Shown here: positions 15,439 to 24,850 of the stretch, one piece after another
Layout: each line of letters starts with the position of its first letter
How positions within the stretch are numbered: the stretch's first letter is position 1
NCBI GenBank assembly: GCA_005778045.1
Contig: SXKQ01000140.1
Location: 1 to 32,560, forward strand
Length of the DNA stretch: 32,560 nt
DNA from: Planctomycetia bacterium
Lineage (GTDB): Bacteria > Planctomycetota > UBA1135 > GCA-002686595
Direction: 5' to 3'
Program-made: the position numbers and the translations under genes
Notes under the pieces: model-generated
The model's database searches: none
The model's input: the letters and a program-made list of their open reading frames with translations, nothing else
What the model was told of the DNA's origin: nothing

Positions 15439-16812
15439 TTGCTAGCCATCCCGAGCCTCCTCGCGTTCGGCATCGCCGCCCTGCCGTCGCTCGTCCCTGG
15501 GGACGAGAGCGCCGCCACTCCGAAGGATCTCTTCATCCGCGCCGAGCAGCTGCATCTTCGGCCGGGTCGCGTGCTCGAACGCGGCATGCTGTGGGTGCAC
15601 GAGGGCCGCATCGTGGCCGTCGGCACCGATATCAAGCTGCCCGAGGACGCGCTGCTGATCGAAGGCAAGGTCGCCTGCGCCGGCTTCATCGACAGCTGGT
15701 CCTCGTTCGCGCTCGAGCCCAACGCGCAGTTCGACGATCGCGCGGGCCCGGCCACGCGCGCAGTGGACGCCGTCGACAGCTACGTCGATACGCGCCACGA
15801 GCGAGCGCTGCTGGCCGCCGGCGTCACCGCCGTGCGCCTGCAGCCGACGGTCGGCGCGCGCGCGGGCGGCGTGGGCGCAGTGCTGCGCGTCCATCCCTCC
15901 AAGAACTTCGCCGAGACCACGGTGATCGCCGAGGCGTGCTCGGCCACTGCCATCGGCGTCTCGCGCGACGGTCGCGCGCTCGACGTGTTCGAGCGCGTCT
16001 CCGCGGTTGACCGCATGGTCGGTGCGCTCGCGGACGGCTACGGCTACTTGGTCGAGACCAACGAGTACCGCCACGAGCTCGCCGAGTGGGAGAAGAAGAT
16101 CGCGGACAAGCAGAAGGAGCTCGACGAGGGCTTCAAGAAGGCCAAGAAGGACCGCGAGAAGGCCCAGACCGAAGCCAAGGACAAGGGCAGCGAGTTCAAG
16201 GACAAGGAATACAAGGAAGACAAGAAGCCCAAGGCCCCGCGCTTCGACGAGGAGAAGGAGGTCTATGCGCGCGTCGCCGGCGGGGAGCTGCCGCTGGTGG
16301 TCGAGGTGCACCGCGCGCTCGAGATCCGCGCGCTGCTCGAGGGCACGAAGCGCTTCGAGCGCCTGCGCCTCGTGCTCGCGGGCGCGAGCGAAGCCGCGCA
16401 GTGCGCCGAGCTGCTCGTCGAGCGCCGCATTCCCGTGATCGTGTGGCCCGTGCCGATGGGCGTGCAGCGCGCTCCGGAATATCGCGGCGCGAGTCTCGCC
16501 CTCGCGGCGGAGCTCGACCACGCCGGCGTCGAGGTCCTGCTCGGCAGCGGCGCGATGGATCCGCTCGCCTCGCGCGACCTGCCGCTGCTCGCGGCGCTCG
16601 CCGTCGGCCATGGCCTGCCGCGCGAGACCGCGCTCGCCGCGCTCACCACGCGCCCCGCGCGCGTCTTCGACGTCGCCGACAAGCTCGGCACGCTCGAGCT
16701 CGGCCGCAGCGCCGACGTGCTCGTCCTCGACGGCGATCCCTTCGCCGCCACGACTTCGGTCCGCTACGTGCTCTCGGCCGGCGAGCTCGTCGTCGGGGAG
16801 GTGAAGAAGTGA
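15439..16812 (+). CDS. Secreted amidohydrolase-fold protein with lost metal site (array gene 1)
   Basis: First gene of the array, 457 residues. TTG start with a hydrophobic signal (LLAIPSLLAFGIAALPSLVPG); no ATG or GTG lies upstream in frame close by. It has the N-terminal beta-sandwich segment (RVLERGMLWVHEGRIVAVG), then CAGFIDSWSSFAL, where active relatives have DxHxH; here it is D-S-W-S-S, so both metal His are gone. Residues of about 215-274 form a Lys/Glu-rich, charged helical insert (WEKKIADKQKELDEGFKKAK). The barrel resumes with GGELPLVVEVHRALEI and closes with the family end LGTLELGRSADVLVLDGDPF. It is probably non-catalytic and periplasmic. Its stop overlaps the next start by one base (TGATG). 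Confidence 0.85.
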   Translation: MLAIPSLLAFGIAALPSLVPGDESAATPKDLFIRAEQLHLRPGRVLERGMLWVHEGRIVAVGTDIKLPEDALLIEGKVACAGFIDSWSSFALEPNAQFDDRAGPATRAVDAVDSYVDTRHERALLAAGVTAVRLQPTVGARAGGVGAVLRVHPSKNFAETTVIAEACSATAIGVSRDGRALDVFERVSAVDRMVGALADGYGYLVETNEYRHELAEWEKKIADKQKELDEGFKKAKKDREKAQTEAKDKGSEFKDKEYKEDKKPKAPRFDEEKEVYARVAGGELPLVVEVHRALEIRALLEGTKRFERLRLVLAGASEAAQCAELLVERRIPVIVWPVPMGVQRAPEYRGASLALAAELDHAGVEVLLGSGAMDPLASRDLPLLAALAVGHGLPRETALAALTTRPARVFDVADKLGTLELGRSADVLVLDGDPFAATTSVRYVLSAGELVVGEVKK

Positions 16813-17933
16813 TGCTCTCGTTCCTGCTCGCGGCTGCGGCGCTCGCGCCCGCTTCCGCCCCGGCCGCGCACAGCGCGGACACGTTCACGCTCAAGGCCGC
16901 GCACCTGCGGCTCTACGGCAACAAGGTCGTCGACGGCGGCGTGGTCAAGGTCGAGAAGGGCAAGGTCACCTACGCCGGCGACGCCAAGGGCGCGGGCGAG
17001 CTCGGCCCCGACGTGATCGTGCACGAGGGCTGGGCCAGCGCCGGTCTCGTCGTGGCGCGCACGTGGAGCGGGCTCGGCGGCGAGGGCCTCGAGCCCAAGC
17101 GTCCGTTCACCGCCGAGGCGCGGGCAGCCGACGTGGTCGCGCTCGGCCACGCGGACTTCGCGCGCGCGCGCGCGGAAGGCATCACCACGATGGTCGTCGC
17201 GCTCAGTCCCGCCAACGTGGCGAGCGGCATCACCACGGTGGTCAAGACCGACGGCGCGACGACGCTCGCGCGCGACGGCCACCTGCAGCTCGGCCTGTCG
17301 TCGCAGGCGCTGCGCGCGAATCGCTTCCCGACGAGCTATGCGGCCGCGCTCGAGCTGATCGAAACCGAGCTCGCCAAGCCCACCGGCGTGTGGGAGCGCG
17401 TGACCGAGGGCAAGCTCCCCGTATATCTCGACGCTCTCTCGCGCGACGAGATCCAGCGCGCGGTCGCGCTCGCGAGCGAGCACAAGCTCACGGGTGCGCT
17501 GCTGCGCGCGCCGCTCGCCGGCGAGCTCGCGGGCGAGATCAAGAAGTCGGGCCTCGCGGTCGTCGTCGGTCCCTTCAGGCCCGGTGAGGAAGCGCGCGTG
17601 CTCGAGTCGGTCGTCGCGCTCGGTCGCGAGCGCGTGCCGGTCGCGTTCGGCCTCGAGTCGCCCGCCTCGCCCGAAGCGCTCCTGCGCATCAGCGCGGCGA
17701 TGTGCGTGCGCGCCGGGCTCGACCCCGCGCAGGCCTGGGAAGGACTGACCACGACCGCCGCCGCGGTCGCGGGCGTCGGCGCGCGCGTCGGCAAGCTCGC
17801 CGCGGGCTGTGACGCGGACATCGTGCTGTGGAGCGGCGATCCGCTCCAGCTCACGAGCAAGGTCGAGAGCGTGTTCATCGGCGGCGTGCAGCACAAGACC
17901 AAGGGTGGCGCTGGCCACGGGGGTGCCCATTGA
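16812..17933 (+). CDS. Secreted amidohydrolase-fold protein with lost metal site (array gene 2)
   Basis: 373 residues, the shortest member. ATG overlaps the previous stop. Signal peptide MLSFLLAAAALAPASAPAAHS. The usual sandwich strand (GGVVKVEKGKVTYAG) precedes GWASAGLVVARTWSGLG, which replaces the HxH strand. Later barrel His are also absent: the strand that normally reads PVxVHxHR is LPVYLDALSRDEI. The C-terminal signature is intact (VGKLAAGCDADIVLWSGDPL). There is no charged insert. The tail is Gly/His-rich (GGAGHGGAH). A fold is kept but the known catalytic residues are not, so a structural or binding role is likelier than hydrolysis. Next gene starts inside this stop codon. Confidence 0.83.
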   Translation: MLSFLLAAAALAPASAPAAHSADTFTLKAAHLRLYGNKVVDGGVVKVEKGKVTYAGDAKGAGELGPDVIVHEGWASAGLVVARTWSGLGGEGLEPKRPFTAEARAADVVALGHADFARARAEGITTMVVALSPANVASGITTVVKTDGATTLARDGHLQLGLSSQALRANRFPTSYAAALELIETELAKPTGVWERVTEGKLPVYLDALSRDEIQRAVALASEHKLTGALLRAPLAGELAGEIKKSGLAVVVGPFRPGEEARVLESVVALGRERVPVAFGLESPASPEALLRISAAMCVRAGLDPAQAWEGLTTTAAAVAGVGARVGKLAAGCDADIVLWSGDPLQLTSKVESVFIGGVQHKTKGGAGHGGAH

Positions 17934-19135
17934 GCCTGTTCGTTCTTGTGGCGGCGGCGACGCTCGTCGCGCCGGGTGAGTCGAAGGACCAGACCTCGTG
18001 GACCATCTCGGCCGAGCGCGTCTACACCGCGACCGGCAAGGTGATCGAGGAGGGCAGCGTCACCGTCGAGGACGGCAAGATCCGCTCCGTCTCCAAGGGC
18101 GGCGGCGGTGACCTCGAGTGCTACGCGATCACGCCCGGACTGATCGACCTGTCGGTGCGCCTCGAGCGCGACGTGAGCTCGATCGAGCAGTCGCGCGAGA
18201 TCACTCCCGAGAGGCGCATCGCGGCCGCGCTCGACTGGTTCGACGAGGCTTGGAAGCGCGAGGCGCGCAGCGGCGTCACGACCGTGATGATCAACCCGCT
18301 CGAGCGGCAGGTCGTCGGCGGGCTCTCCGTGGTCGTGAAGACCGCGGGCGAGAGTGCGCAGAAGCGCACCGTGAAGGCCGACAGCGCGCTCTACGGCGCG
18401 ATCGGTTCCGCGCCGAGCCAGTCGAACCACCCCGCGTTCGGCCGTCCCGACGACTTTTACTCGCGTCGCCCGACGACGCGCATGGGCATCGAGTGGGAGT
18501 GGCGCAAGGCCTTCTTCGACGCCGCCATGGCGCGCGAGGACAAGAGCCTCTCCGGCCCCGGCACGCTCGAGCTGCAAAAGGCGCTCGCGGGCGACCTGCC
18601 CGTGTTCATCCAGACTTGGACCACGCAGGACATCCGCACCGCGGTGTTCCTGAAGGAAGAGCTCGCGCGCGAAGGCCTCGGCAAGCTGCGCCTCGTGGTC
18701 GATGCGGCCGCGGAGGCGTGGAAGGAGCCCGAGCTGCTCGTGCGCAGCGGCACGGCGGCGATCCTGCCGCCCTTCAGCGCCTCTGGCCGCAGCGGCGACG
18801 GCTCGTTCTTCGCGCTCGACACCGCCAAGGTGCTCGCCGAGCGCGGCGTCACCGTGGCGCTCTCCGGCCACGGTGCTCGCGCTGCCTCCGAGCGCCTGTG
18901 CTACCAGCCCGGCCACGCGATGCGCGGCGGACTCGCCTTCGACGCGGCCCTCGCGGCCGTGACCATCAACCCCGCGCGGATCGCCGGCATCGACAAGCGC
19001 GTGGGCTCCCTCGAATCCGGCAAGGACGCTGACTTGGTGCTCTGGAGCGGACCTCCGTTCGAAGCCACGTCGGCCGTCATCGGCGTCCTCGTCGACGGGC
19101 GCCTCGTCCTCGATCCGCGTACCCAGAACAAGTAG
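17930..19135 (+). CDS. Secreted amidohydrolase-fold protein with lost metal site (array gene 3)
   Basis: 401 residues. The start is TTG 17930, overlapping the previous TGA as TTGA, followed at once by a short hydrophobic signal (LSLFVLVAAATLVAPG). Longer upstream extension would read back into gene 2 in a different frame and is not credible. In the strand that should hold HxH it has TPGLIDLSVRLERDV. SGVTTVMINP matches the second barrel strand of the family, and the C-terminal signature VGSLESGKDADLVLWSGPPF is present. The His that active relatives use on later strands are missing (LPVFIQTWTTQDI; LRLVVDAAAEAW). Predicted non-catalytic periplasmic paralogue. A 23-base gap precedes gene 4. Confidence 0.85.
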   Translation: MSLFVLVAAATLVAPGESKDQTSWTISAERVYTATGKVIEEGSVTVEDGKIRSVSKGGGGDLECYAITPGLIDLSVRLERDVSSIEQSREITPERRIAAALDWFDEAWKREARSGVTTVMINPLERQVVGGLSVVVKTAGESAQKRTVKADSALYGAIGSAPSQSNHPAFGRPDDFYSRRPTTRMGIEWEWRKAFFDAAMAREDKSLSGPGTLELQKALAGDLPVFIQTWTTQDIRTAVFLKEELAREGLGKLRLVVDAAAEAWKEPELLVRSGTAAILPPFSASGRSGDGSFFALDTAKVLAERGVTVALSGHGARAASERLCYQPGHAMRGGLAFDAALAAVTINPARIAGIDKRVGSLESGKDADLVLWSGPPFEATSAVIGVLVDGRLVLDPRTQNK

Positions 19136-19158
19136 CCCCACTCGCTCCCACATCCACC

Positions 19159-20649
19159 ATGAAGCTCCACCACACCCTCACTCGCGCCGCGGCCTTCGCG
19201 CTCTCGGTCTGCCTGCTCGCGTCCGCCGCCGCCGCCGACGGGAAGCTCGCCATCAAGGCCGGTCGCGTCCTGCCCGGTCCCGGCCAGCCCGAGCTCGAGC
19301 AGGCCACGATCGTGATCGAGAACGGTCGCATCGCAGCCATCGGCAAGGACGTCAAGGTGCCCTGGGATGCGGTCGTGATCGACGCGCCGAATCTGGTCGC
19401 GATCCCCGGCTACGTCGAGGCCCACAGCGCGCGCGGCATGGACCGCCCCAACGAGAACCTCGACATCGCCCCGTTCCTATCGGTGCGCGACTCGATCGAC
19501 CCGGTGGGCTTCTACTTCGAGGACTCGCTGCGCTGGGGCGTGACGACGATCAACATCCAGCAGGGCAACAACTGCGTGGTCGCCGGTCAGGGCGTGATCG
19601 TGCGCCCGGTCGGCCTGACGGTCGACGAGATGATCGTGCGCACGCCCTCGGGCGTGAAGCTCTCCGCCAGCCCCAAGACGGGCTTCTCGGCGGCGACGCA
19701 GGCCCAGACCCTGCGCCGCGCCTTCGGTGACCTGCGCCGCTCGCTCGAGCAGCTCGTCGCCGAGAAGAAGGAAGGCAACGACCGCGCGCGCCGCGAGGCG
19801 CTGTACCAGGGCCGCGACCTCGAAGGCGAGAACGCCAAGGGCAAGGCCATGGAAGGCGCGGCGTGGAAGGTGACGGGCCTCGAGCTCGTGCCGCGCGGCG
19901 AGATCGACGAGAAGCTCGTGCCGCTGCTCGCGCTGGTCGAGGGCAAGCTGCCGGCCTTCCTCTACTGCGGCCGTCCGATGGACGTGCACACCGCGCTCGA
20001 GGTCGCCAAGGAGAACGGCTTCCTCGCCAAGACCACGCTGGTGCTCTCGCCCGCGGCCTACAAGGCGGCTGGCGCGATCGCGGCGGCGAAGGTGCCCGTG
20101 ATCCTCGATGGCAGCTCGGTCTACGTCGAGACCGATCCGCTGACCGGCGAGGAGCGCGAGGTGTTCGTGCCCGGCGAGCTCAAGAAGGCCGGCGTGCGCT
20201 TCGCGCTCGCGAGCGCCAACCCGACCACCGAGTCGCTGTGGTTCCAGGCCGCGCAGTGCGTCGGTCGCGGCATGACCCGCGCCGAGGCCGTGGCCGCGGT
20301 GACGACCATCCCGGCCGAGATCCTCGGGCTGGGCAAGCAGCTCGGCACGCTCGAGGTCGGCAAGTTCGGCACGGTGGTGCTGTGCTCCGGCGATCCGCTC
20401 TCGGTGACCTCGTGGGTCGAGCGCGTGGTGGTCGAGGGCCGCGACGTGTACGACCGCTCGAAGGATGCGCGCGTGAGGCATCTGGTCGGCGGTCAGGCCC
20501 CGGCCAACACGCAGGTCATGGGCGCATCGCTGCTCGGCGACCCGCGCAAGGTCGTGTGCTGCGAGGGCGAAGATCCCGAGGAGCACGCCAAGCACCTCGA
20601 GGAAGAGCGCGCCAAGAAGGACAAGGGCGAAGCGGAGGACGACAAGTGA
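19159..20649 (+). CDS. Secreted amidohydrolase-fold protein with partly degenerate metal site (array gene 4)
   Basis: 496 residues. ATG with a clear signal peptide (MKLHHTLTRAAAFALSVCLL then ASAAAADG); no Shine-Dalgarno is visible in the short C-rich leader. The metal strand reads IPGYVEAHSARG: the first His is kept and the second is Ala. Other catalytic positions are changed (LPAFLYCGRPMDV; LASANPTTESL instead of a TD motif). SLRWGVTTINIQ and LGTLEVGKFGTVVLCSGDPL give the family. The C-terminus carries an extension of about 80 residues ending in a charged tail (HLEEERAKKDKGEAEDDK). Its stop overlaps the GTG start of gene 5. Confidence 0.85.
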   Translation: MKLHHTLTRAAAFALSVCLLASAAAADGKLAIKAGRVLPGPGQPELEQATIVIENGRIAAIGKDVKVPWDAVVIDAPNLVAIPGYVEAHSARGMDRPNENLDIAPFLSVRDSIDPVGFYFEDSLRWGVTTINIQQGNNCVVAGQGVIVRPVGLTVDEMIVRTPSGVKLSASPKTGFSAATQAQTLRRAFGDLRRSLEQLVAEKKEGNDRARREALYQGRDLEGENAKGKAMEGAAWKVTGLELVPRGEIDEKLVPLLALVEGKLPAFLYCGRPMDVHTALEVAKENGFLAKTTLVLSPAAYKAAGAIAAAKVPVILDGSSVYVETDPLTGEEREVFVPGELKKAGVRFALASANPTTESLWFQAAQCVGRGMTRAEAVAAVTTIPAEILGLGKQLGTLEVGKFGTVVLCSGDPLSVTSWVERVVVEGRDVYDRSKDARVRHLVGGQAPANTQVMGASLLGDPRKVVCCEGEDPEEHAKHLEEERAKKDKGEAEDDK

Positions 20650-23540
20650 TTCGGACGGCACGCACCGCGGCCGCCGTACTCGCGGCCCTCGCGCTCGCCT
20701 CGCTCGCCCACGCGGGCGGCGGCACCGTCGTGCTCAAGGCGGGCACGATCCACACCGTCGACGGCTCGGCCCCGATCACCGGCGGCGGCGCCGTGGTGGT
20801 CAAGGACGGCCGCATCGTCGCGGTCGGTAAGGACGTCACCGTGCCCGCGGGCGCGCACGTCGTCGACTACGGTCCCGACGCGGTGCTCGCGCCGGGTCTC
20901 GTGTCCGCGGGTTCGGCCTACGGGGCCGCGCAAGGCTCGCCGCGCACCGCCGATCCGGCCGTGCGCGCGATCGACAACTTCGACACATATTCGAATGCGT
21001 ACCTGCTCGACCTGATGGGCGGCGTGACCACGGCTTACGTCGCGCCGGCGCGCGCGCGCTTGGTCGGCGGCCAGGGCGCGGTGGTGCAGCTCGGCGGCGA
21101 GGGCGAGGAGCGCGTGCTCGACGAGAGCGCGGCGATCCACGGCACGATCACGCGCGCCGCGCGCAGTGTCCCGGGCTTCTGGGAACCGCCGGTGCCCGCG
21201 ACGATCGACGTCGGGCTCGGCCTCGTCGAGCAGCAGCTGCCGGGCTCGGCCATGGGTGCGGTGCTTGCGCTCGACGAGCTGCTCGCGCGCGCCAAGGGCC
21301 GCGTGAAGGACGACGGGCGCTACGGTCCGCAGACCTCCGAGGTCCTGCGCGAGCTGATGAGCGCGTCGACTCCGTGGCGCATGGGCGCCGACAGCCCCGA
21401 GGAAGTGCGCGTGCTGCTCGAGTGGTCGAAGCGCGAGAAGCTGCCCTTGGTGCTCGAAGGCGCGAGCGGCGCCACGGCGCTCGCCAAGGACGTCGCCGAG
21501 GCCAAGGTGCCGGTGATCGTCACGGTCGATGCGGCTGCCGACACCGCGGGCCGCGACTTCGGCAAGGGCGAGGACGCGAACTGGCCTGTCTACGACGCTG
21601 CGGCGAAGTACGCGGCGGCGGGCGTCGAGCTCGCCATCGCCACGGACTCCGGCCTGCGCGCGGGCGACCTGCGCTTCGCGGCGCAGCTCGCGTCGCGCGG
21701 CGGTCTCTCCGCCGAGGCGGCCTTGCGCGCGATCACCCTCGGTGCCGCCAAGGCCATCGGCGTCGAGGCCGAGGTCGGCAGCCTGACGGTCGGCAAGCGC
21801 GGCGACGTGTGCGTCTTTACCGGCGCGCCGCTCGCGGCGACGACCGGCGTGGTCGCCACGTGGATCGGCGGCGAGCTGGCGTGGAAGAACGGTGCGTCGA
21901 ACGCGGTCGTGGTCGAGGTCGAGGAGCTCCACGTCGGCGACGGCGAGGTGCTGCGCCCCGGCCAGCTGCTCCTGCGCGATGGGCGCGTGGCCGAGCTCGG
22001 CCGCCGCGTCAGCCACCCGCCGGGTGCGACGGTCGTGCGCGCTCCGGTCGCCATGCCCGGCATGATCGACGCGCTCGGGTTCCTCGGGCTCGACGGCTCC
22101 GGCCGCGTGCCTCAGACGGACTTCAAGCTCGCGCGCATCGTCGAGAGCGGCGACGAGACCGATCGCCGCGTTGCCAAGGCGGGCGTCACCACGGTGGTGA
22201 TGTCGCCGCGCGGCGTAAACGAGGCCGGCGTGCCGATGCTCGCTTACAAGCCGGCGGCGCTGGACGTCGAGGCCGCGATCGTGGCCGACCCGGCGGCGCT
22301 GCGCGTGCAGTGGACCGATCAGAACCGTCTGAAGAGCGGCCAGCGCGTGCGCGAGACCCTCGAGAAGGCTCGCGACTACGCCAAGAAGTGGGCCGAGTAC
22401 GAGGAGGCCATGAAGAAGTGGGTCCCGCCGCCCGCGGAGGCTCCCAAGGACGACAAGCCGGCGGACAAGAAGGAAGGCGAGAAGAAAGAAGGCGAGAAGA
22501 AAGAAGGCGAGAAGAAGGACGAGAAGCCCGCCGCCTCCGAGGAGAAGAAGGACGAGTCGTCCGGAGACAAGAAGGACGACAAGAAGAAGGGCAAGAAGGA
22601 AGAGGAGGAGGCCGACCCGGTCACGGGCATGTGGTCGGGCAAGCTGGCTCTCCCCGGCGCTTCGGAAGAGTCGTTCACGCTGCGCCTGCGCCTCGAGGGC
22701 GACACGGTCAGCGGTGCGCTGCGCTGCGACAGCGTGTCGAACACGCTGGTACAGCTCGGCGGCACGTGGAAGGACAAGCGGCTCGCCGTCGCCGGTCTCG
22801 GCACGCGCGGCTTCGTGTACCTCTCGGGCGAGCCCAAGGGCGGCAAGTTCGAGGCGCGTATCGACATCGGTGCGAGCGACGCGAAGTGCGCGCTCGAGCG
22901 CACGAGCAAGGAGCTCCCGGAGATCAAGGCGCCCGAGCTCCGCAAGGCCAAGGTGGTCGAGGCGGCCGAGCCCAAGGGCAAGCCGCGCTCGCCGGGCGTC
23001 GACCCGCGCCTCGATCCGTTCCGTCGCGCCATGCGCGGCGAGGCGGCGATCCTCGTCAACGTCGATCGCGAGGACGAGATCCTCGCCTGCGTCGCGGCCT
23101 TCGAGGCGGCTGGCATCAAGCCTGTGCTCGTCAGCGCGGAGGATGCTTGGAAGATCGCGGACAAGCTGCGCGGACGCGTGGCGGGCGTGCTGCTCAGCCA
23201 TCAGGTGCTCGCGACCGAGGAGGGCAAGGGCCTGAACGGCCTGCGCAACCGCTACGTCGAGCTCGCCAGCGCCGGAGTGCCCATCGGCTTCCACAGCGCG
23301 GCCGAGGAAGGCGCGGCGGAGCTGCCGGTGATCGCGGCTTACGCGGTGTCGCGCGGGCTGAGCCCGGACGTGGCGCTGCGCGCGCTCACGGCCGACGTGG
23401 CGCGCATGATGGGCGTCGCCTCGCGTGTCGGCCGTCTCGCGGCCGGCCTCGATGGCGACGTGCTCTTGCTCGACGGTCCGCCGCTCGAGCCGCAGACGCG
23501 CGTGGTGCGCACCTTCGTCAACGGCGAGGAGGTCCGCTGA
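20646..23540 (+). CDS. Double amidohydrolase-fold protein with inserted Lys/Glu tract and beta domain (array gene 5)
   Basis: 964 residues, a fusion of two amidohydrolase-like units. GTG 20646 overlaps the preceding stop (GTGA) and begins a signal peptide (VIRTARTAAAVLAALALASL). Unit 1 spans about residues 25-415, with APGLVSAGSAYG in place of the HxH strand; only the late Asp survives (IATDSG). Unit 2 starts near residue 420, with MPGMIDALGFLGL at the metal strand. Unit 2 is interrupted at about residues 600-656 by a Lys/Glu/Asp tract, including KKEGE repeated three times. A beta-rich module of about 100 residues follows (GMWSGKLALPGASEESFTL), resembling a small lipid- or ligand-binding barrel. 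The barrel then resumes (GEAAILVNVDREDEI) to VGRLAAGLDGDVLLLDGPPL. Both units have lost the known metal ligands, so a scaffold role is plausible. Confidence 0.85.
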   Translation: MIRTARTAAAVLAALALASLAHAGGGTVVLKAGTIHTVDGSAPITGGGAVVVKDGRIVAVGKDVTVPAGAHVVDYGPDAVLAPGLVSAGSAYGAAQGSPRTADPAVRAIDNFDTYSNAYLLDLMGGVTTAYVAPARARLVGGQGAVVQLGGEGEERVLDESAAIHGTITRAARSVPGFWEPPVPATIDVGLGLVEQQLPGSAMGAVLALDELLARAKGRVKDDGRYGPQTSEVLRELMSASTPWRMGADSPEEVRVLLEWSKREKLPLVLEGASGATALAKDVAEAKVPVIVTVDAAADTAGRDFGKGEDANWPVYDAAAKYAAAGVELAIATDSGLRAGDLRFAAQLASRGGLSAEAALRAITLGAAKAIGVEAEVGSLTVGKRGDVCVFTGAPLAATTGVVATWIGGELAWKNGASNAVVVEVEELHVGDGEVLRPGQLLLRDGRVAELGRRVSHPPGATVVRAPVAMPGMIDALGFLGLDGSGRVPQTDFKLARIVESGDETDRRVAKAGVTTVVMSPRGVNEAGVPMLAYKPAALDVEAAIVADPAALRVQWTDQNRLKSGQRVRETLEKARDYAKKWAEYEEAMKKWVPPPAEAPKDDKPADKKEGEKKEGEKKEGEKKDEKPAASEEKKDESSGDKKDDKKKGKKEEEEADPVTGMWSGKLALPGASEESFTLRLRLEGDTVSGALRCDSVSNTLVQLGGTWKDKRLAVAGLGTRGFVYLSGEPKGGKFEARIDIGASDAKCALERTSKELPEIKAPELRKAKVVEAAEPKGKPRSPGVDPRLDPFRRAMRGEAAILVNVDREDEILACVAAFEAAGIKPVLVSAEDAWKIADKLRGRVAGVLLSHQVLATEEGKGLNGLRNRYVELASAGVPIGFHSAAEEGAAELPVIAAYAVSRGLSPDVALRALTADVARMMGVASRVGRLAAGLDGDVLLLDGPPLEPQTRVVRTFVNGEEVR
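22467..22511 (+). repeat. Three tandem 15-base units encoding Lys-Lys-Glu-Gly-Glu
   Basis: Three in-frame copies of a 15-base unit (one with AAG GAA, two with AAA GAA) inside the charged tract of array gene 5. The copies are nearly identical at the DNA level, implying recent expansion or slippage. Confidence 0.85.
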
Positions 23541-23566
23541 GCGGACCCATTCTGGAGAACACTCCC

Positions 23567-24850
23567 ATGATGCGTTCCATGCTGGTGCTCGCGGGGCTCG
23601 TGTTCGGCGCGCAGGTCGCGTCGGCACAGCAGCCGCAGCCGGGTGTCAAGGGCGGTCCGGGTCTCGCGCTCCTGACGGCGAAGGCGCTGGTCGCCTCGCT
23701 CGACGGCGAGCAGGTCGTCGACCAAGCCGTGATCCTCCTGCGCGACGGCAAGATCGAGCTCGTCGCCCCGCGCGCGAGCGCGGCGGTGCCGGTCGGCTAC
23801 GCGGTGCGCGATCTCGGCGCGCTGTGGTGCATGCCGGGCATGATCGACCTGCACAGCCACGTCGGCGGGTCGATGGACATCAATGAGATGGTGTACGTCA
23901 CCAACCCCGAGGTGCGCGTGCGCGCCTCGGTGATCCCCGAGAACAGCGAGTTCAAGCGCGCGCTCGGCGGCGCGGTGACGAGCGTGCTCTACATCCCCGG
24001 CTCGGGCACCAACGCCGGCGGGCAGGGCATCCTGCTGAAGACTGGCCTGCCGAAGTACGAGGAGGCCGTGATCCGCGATCCGGGCTCGCTCAAGGTCGCG
24101 CAGTGGGGCAACCCCGAGCGTTACCTCTTCGGCGTCGGCAAGACGTGGGAGAACTGGCACCTGCGGCACATGTTCACCCAGGGTCTCGCCTACGCGAAGC
24201 GCTGGGAGGCCTTCGAGGCCGGTCAGGGTCCCAAGCCCAAGCGCGACATGCGCCTCGAGCTGTTTCGTGATCTGTCTGCGAAGCGCACGCAGGTGTCGAC
24301 GCACACGCAGGTCGCGCAGGTCGTGATGATGACGATCCTGATGATCAAGGGTGAGTTCGGGGTCGACGTGTACATCGATCACGGCGAGTTCGGCGGCTAC
24401 ATCTACGCCGGTCTCGCGCAGCAGATGGGCGTCAACGCGATCCTCGGACCGCGCAACGTCGACGTGCCGAGCCGCTCGATGATCGACTGGGTCTCGAGCA
24501 ACCCCGAGAAGGTGCAGGGCCTCGCGGCGGGCTATGTCGAGAAGGGCCACAAGATGGTGGGCTTCAACACGGACGCGCCCGTGATTCCGCAGGAGGAGCT
24601 GTTCCTCCAGTCGGCGGTCAACGTGAAGTACGGCCTCGACAATTCGCAGATGACGGCGGTGCGCGGCCACACGATCGTGCCGGCCGTCACCGCGGGCATC
24701 GCGCACCGCGTCGGCAGCCTCGAGAAGGGCAAGGACGCGGACATCGTCGTGATCTCCGGCGATCCCTCGGACCCGCGCTCGCACGTCGAGCTCGTGCTGA
24801 TCGAAGGTCGCGTGGTGTACGACCCGAAGCTGGAGCCCCGGCGCTTCTGA
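23567..24850 (+). CDS. Secreted metal-dependent amidohydrolase, intact active site (array gene 6)
   Basis: 427 residues. ATG 23567 (a second ATG follows directly) has GGAG nine bases upstream; signal peptide MMRSMLVLAGLVFGAQVASA. The metal strand PGMIDLHSHVGG carries His96 and His98. Further candidate ligands lie in STHTQVAQ and YIDHGEFGG, and the catalytic Asp336 is in GFNTDAPVIP. This is the imidazolonepropionase/cytosine-deaminase-like class of the amidohydrolase superfamily, which hydrolyses C-N bonds in cyclic or peptide-like substrates; the substrate here is unknown. MDINEMVY just after HxH is shared with genes 7 and 8. C-terminal signature VGSLEKGKDADIVVISGDPS. The stop overlaps gene 7's start (TGATG). 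Confidence 0.92.
   Translation: MMRSMLVLAGLVFGAQVASAQQPQPGVKGGPGLALLTAKALVASLDGEQVVDQAVILLRDGKIELVAPRASAAVPVGYAVRDLGALWCMPGMIDLHSHVGGSMDINEMVYVTNPEVRVRASVIPENSEFKRALGGAVTSVLYIPGSGTNAGGQGILLKTGLPKYEEAVIRDPGSLKVAQWGNPERYLFGVGKTWENWHLRHMFTQGLAYAKRWEAFEAGQGPKPKRDMRLELFRDLSAKRTQVSTHTQVAQVVMMTILMIKGEFGVDVYIDHGEFGGYIYAGLAQQMGVNAILGPRNVDVPSRSMIDWVSSNPEKVQGLAAGYVEKGHKMVGFNTDAPVIPQEELFLQSAVNVKYGLDNSQMTAVRGHTIVPAVTAGIAHRVGSLEKGKDADIVVISGDPSDPRSHVELVLIEGRVVYDPKLEPRRF

Noticed and set aside
20493..23627. Minus-strand open frame of about 1040 codons antisense to array gene 5
   Set aside because: Its Leu-rich runs are only the reverse reading of the Lys/Glu tract; no start signal or domain.
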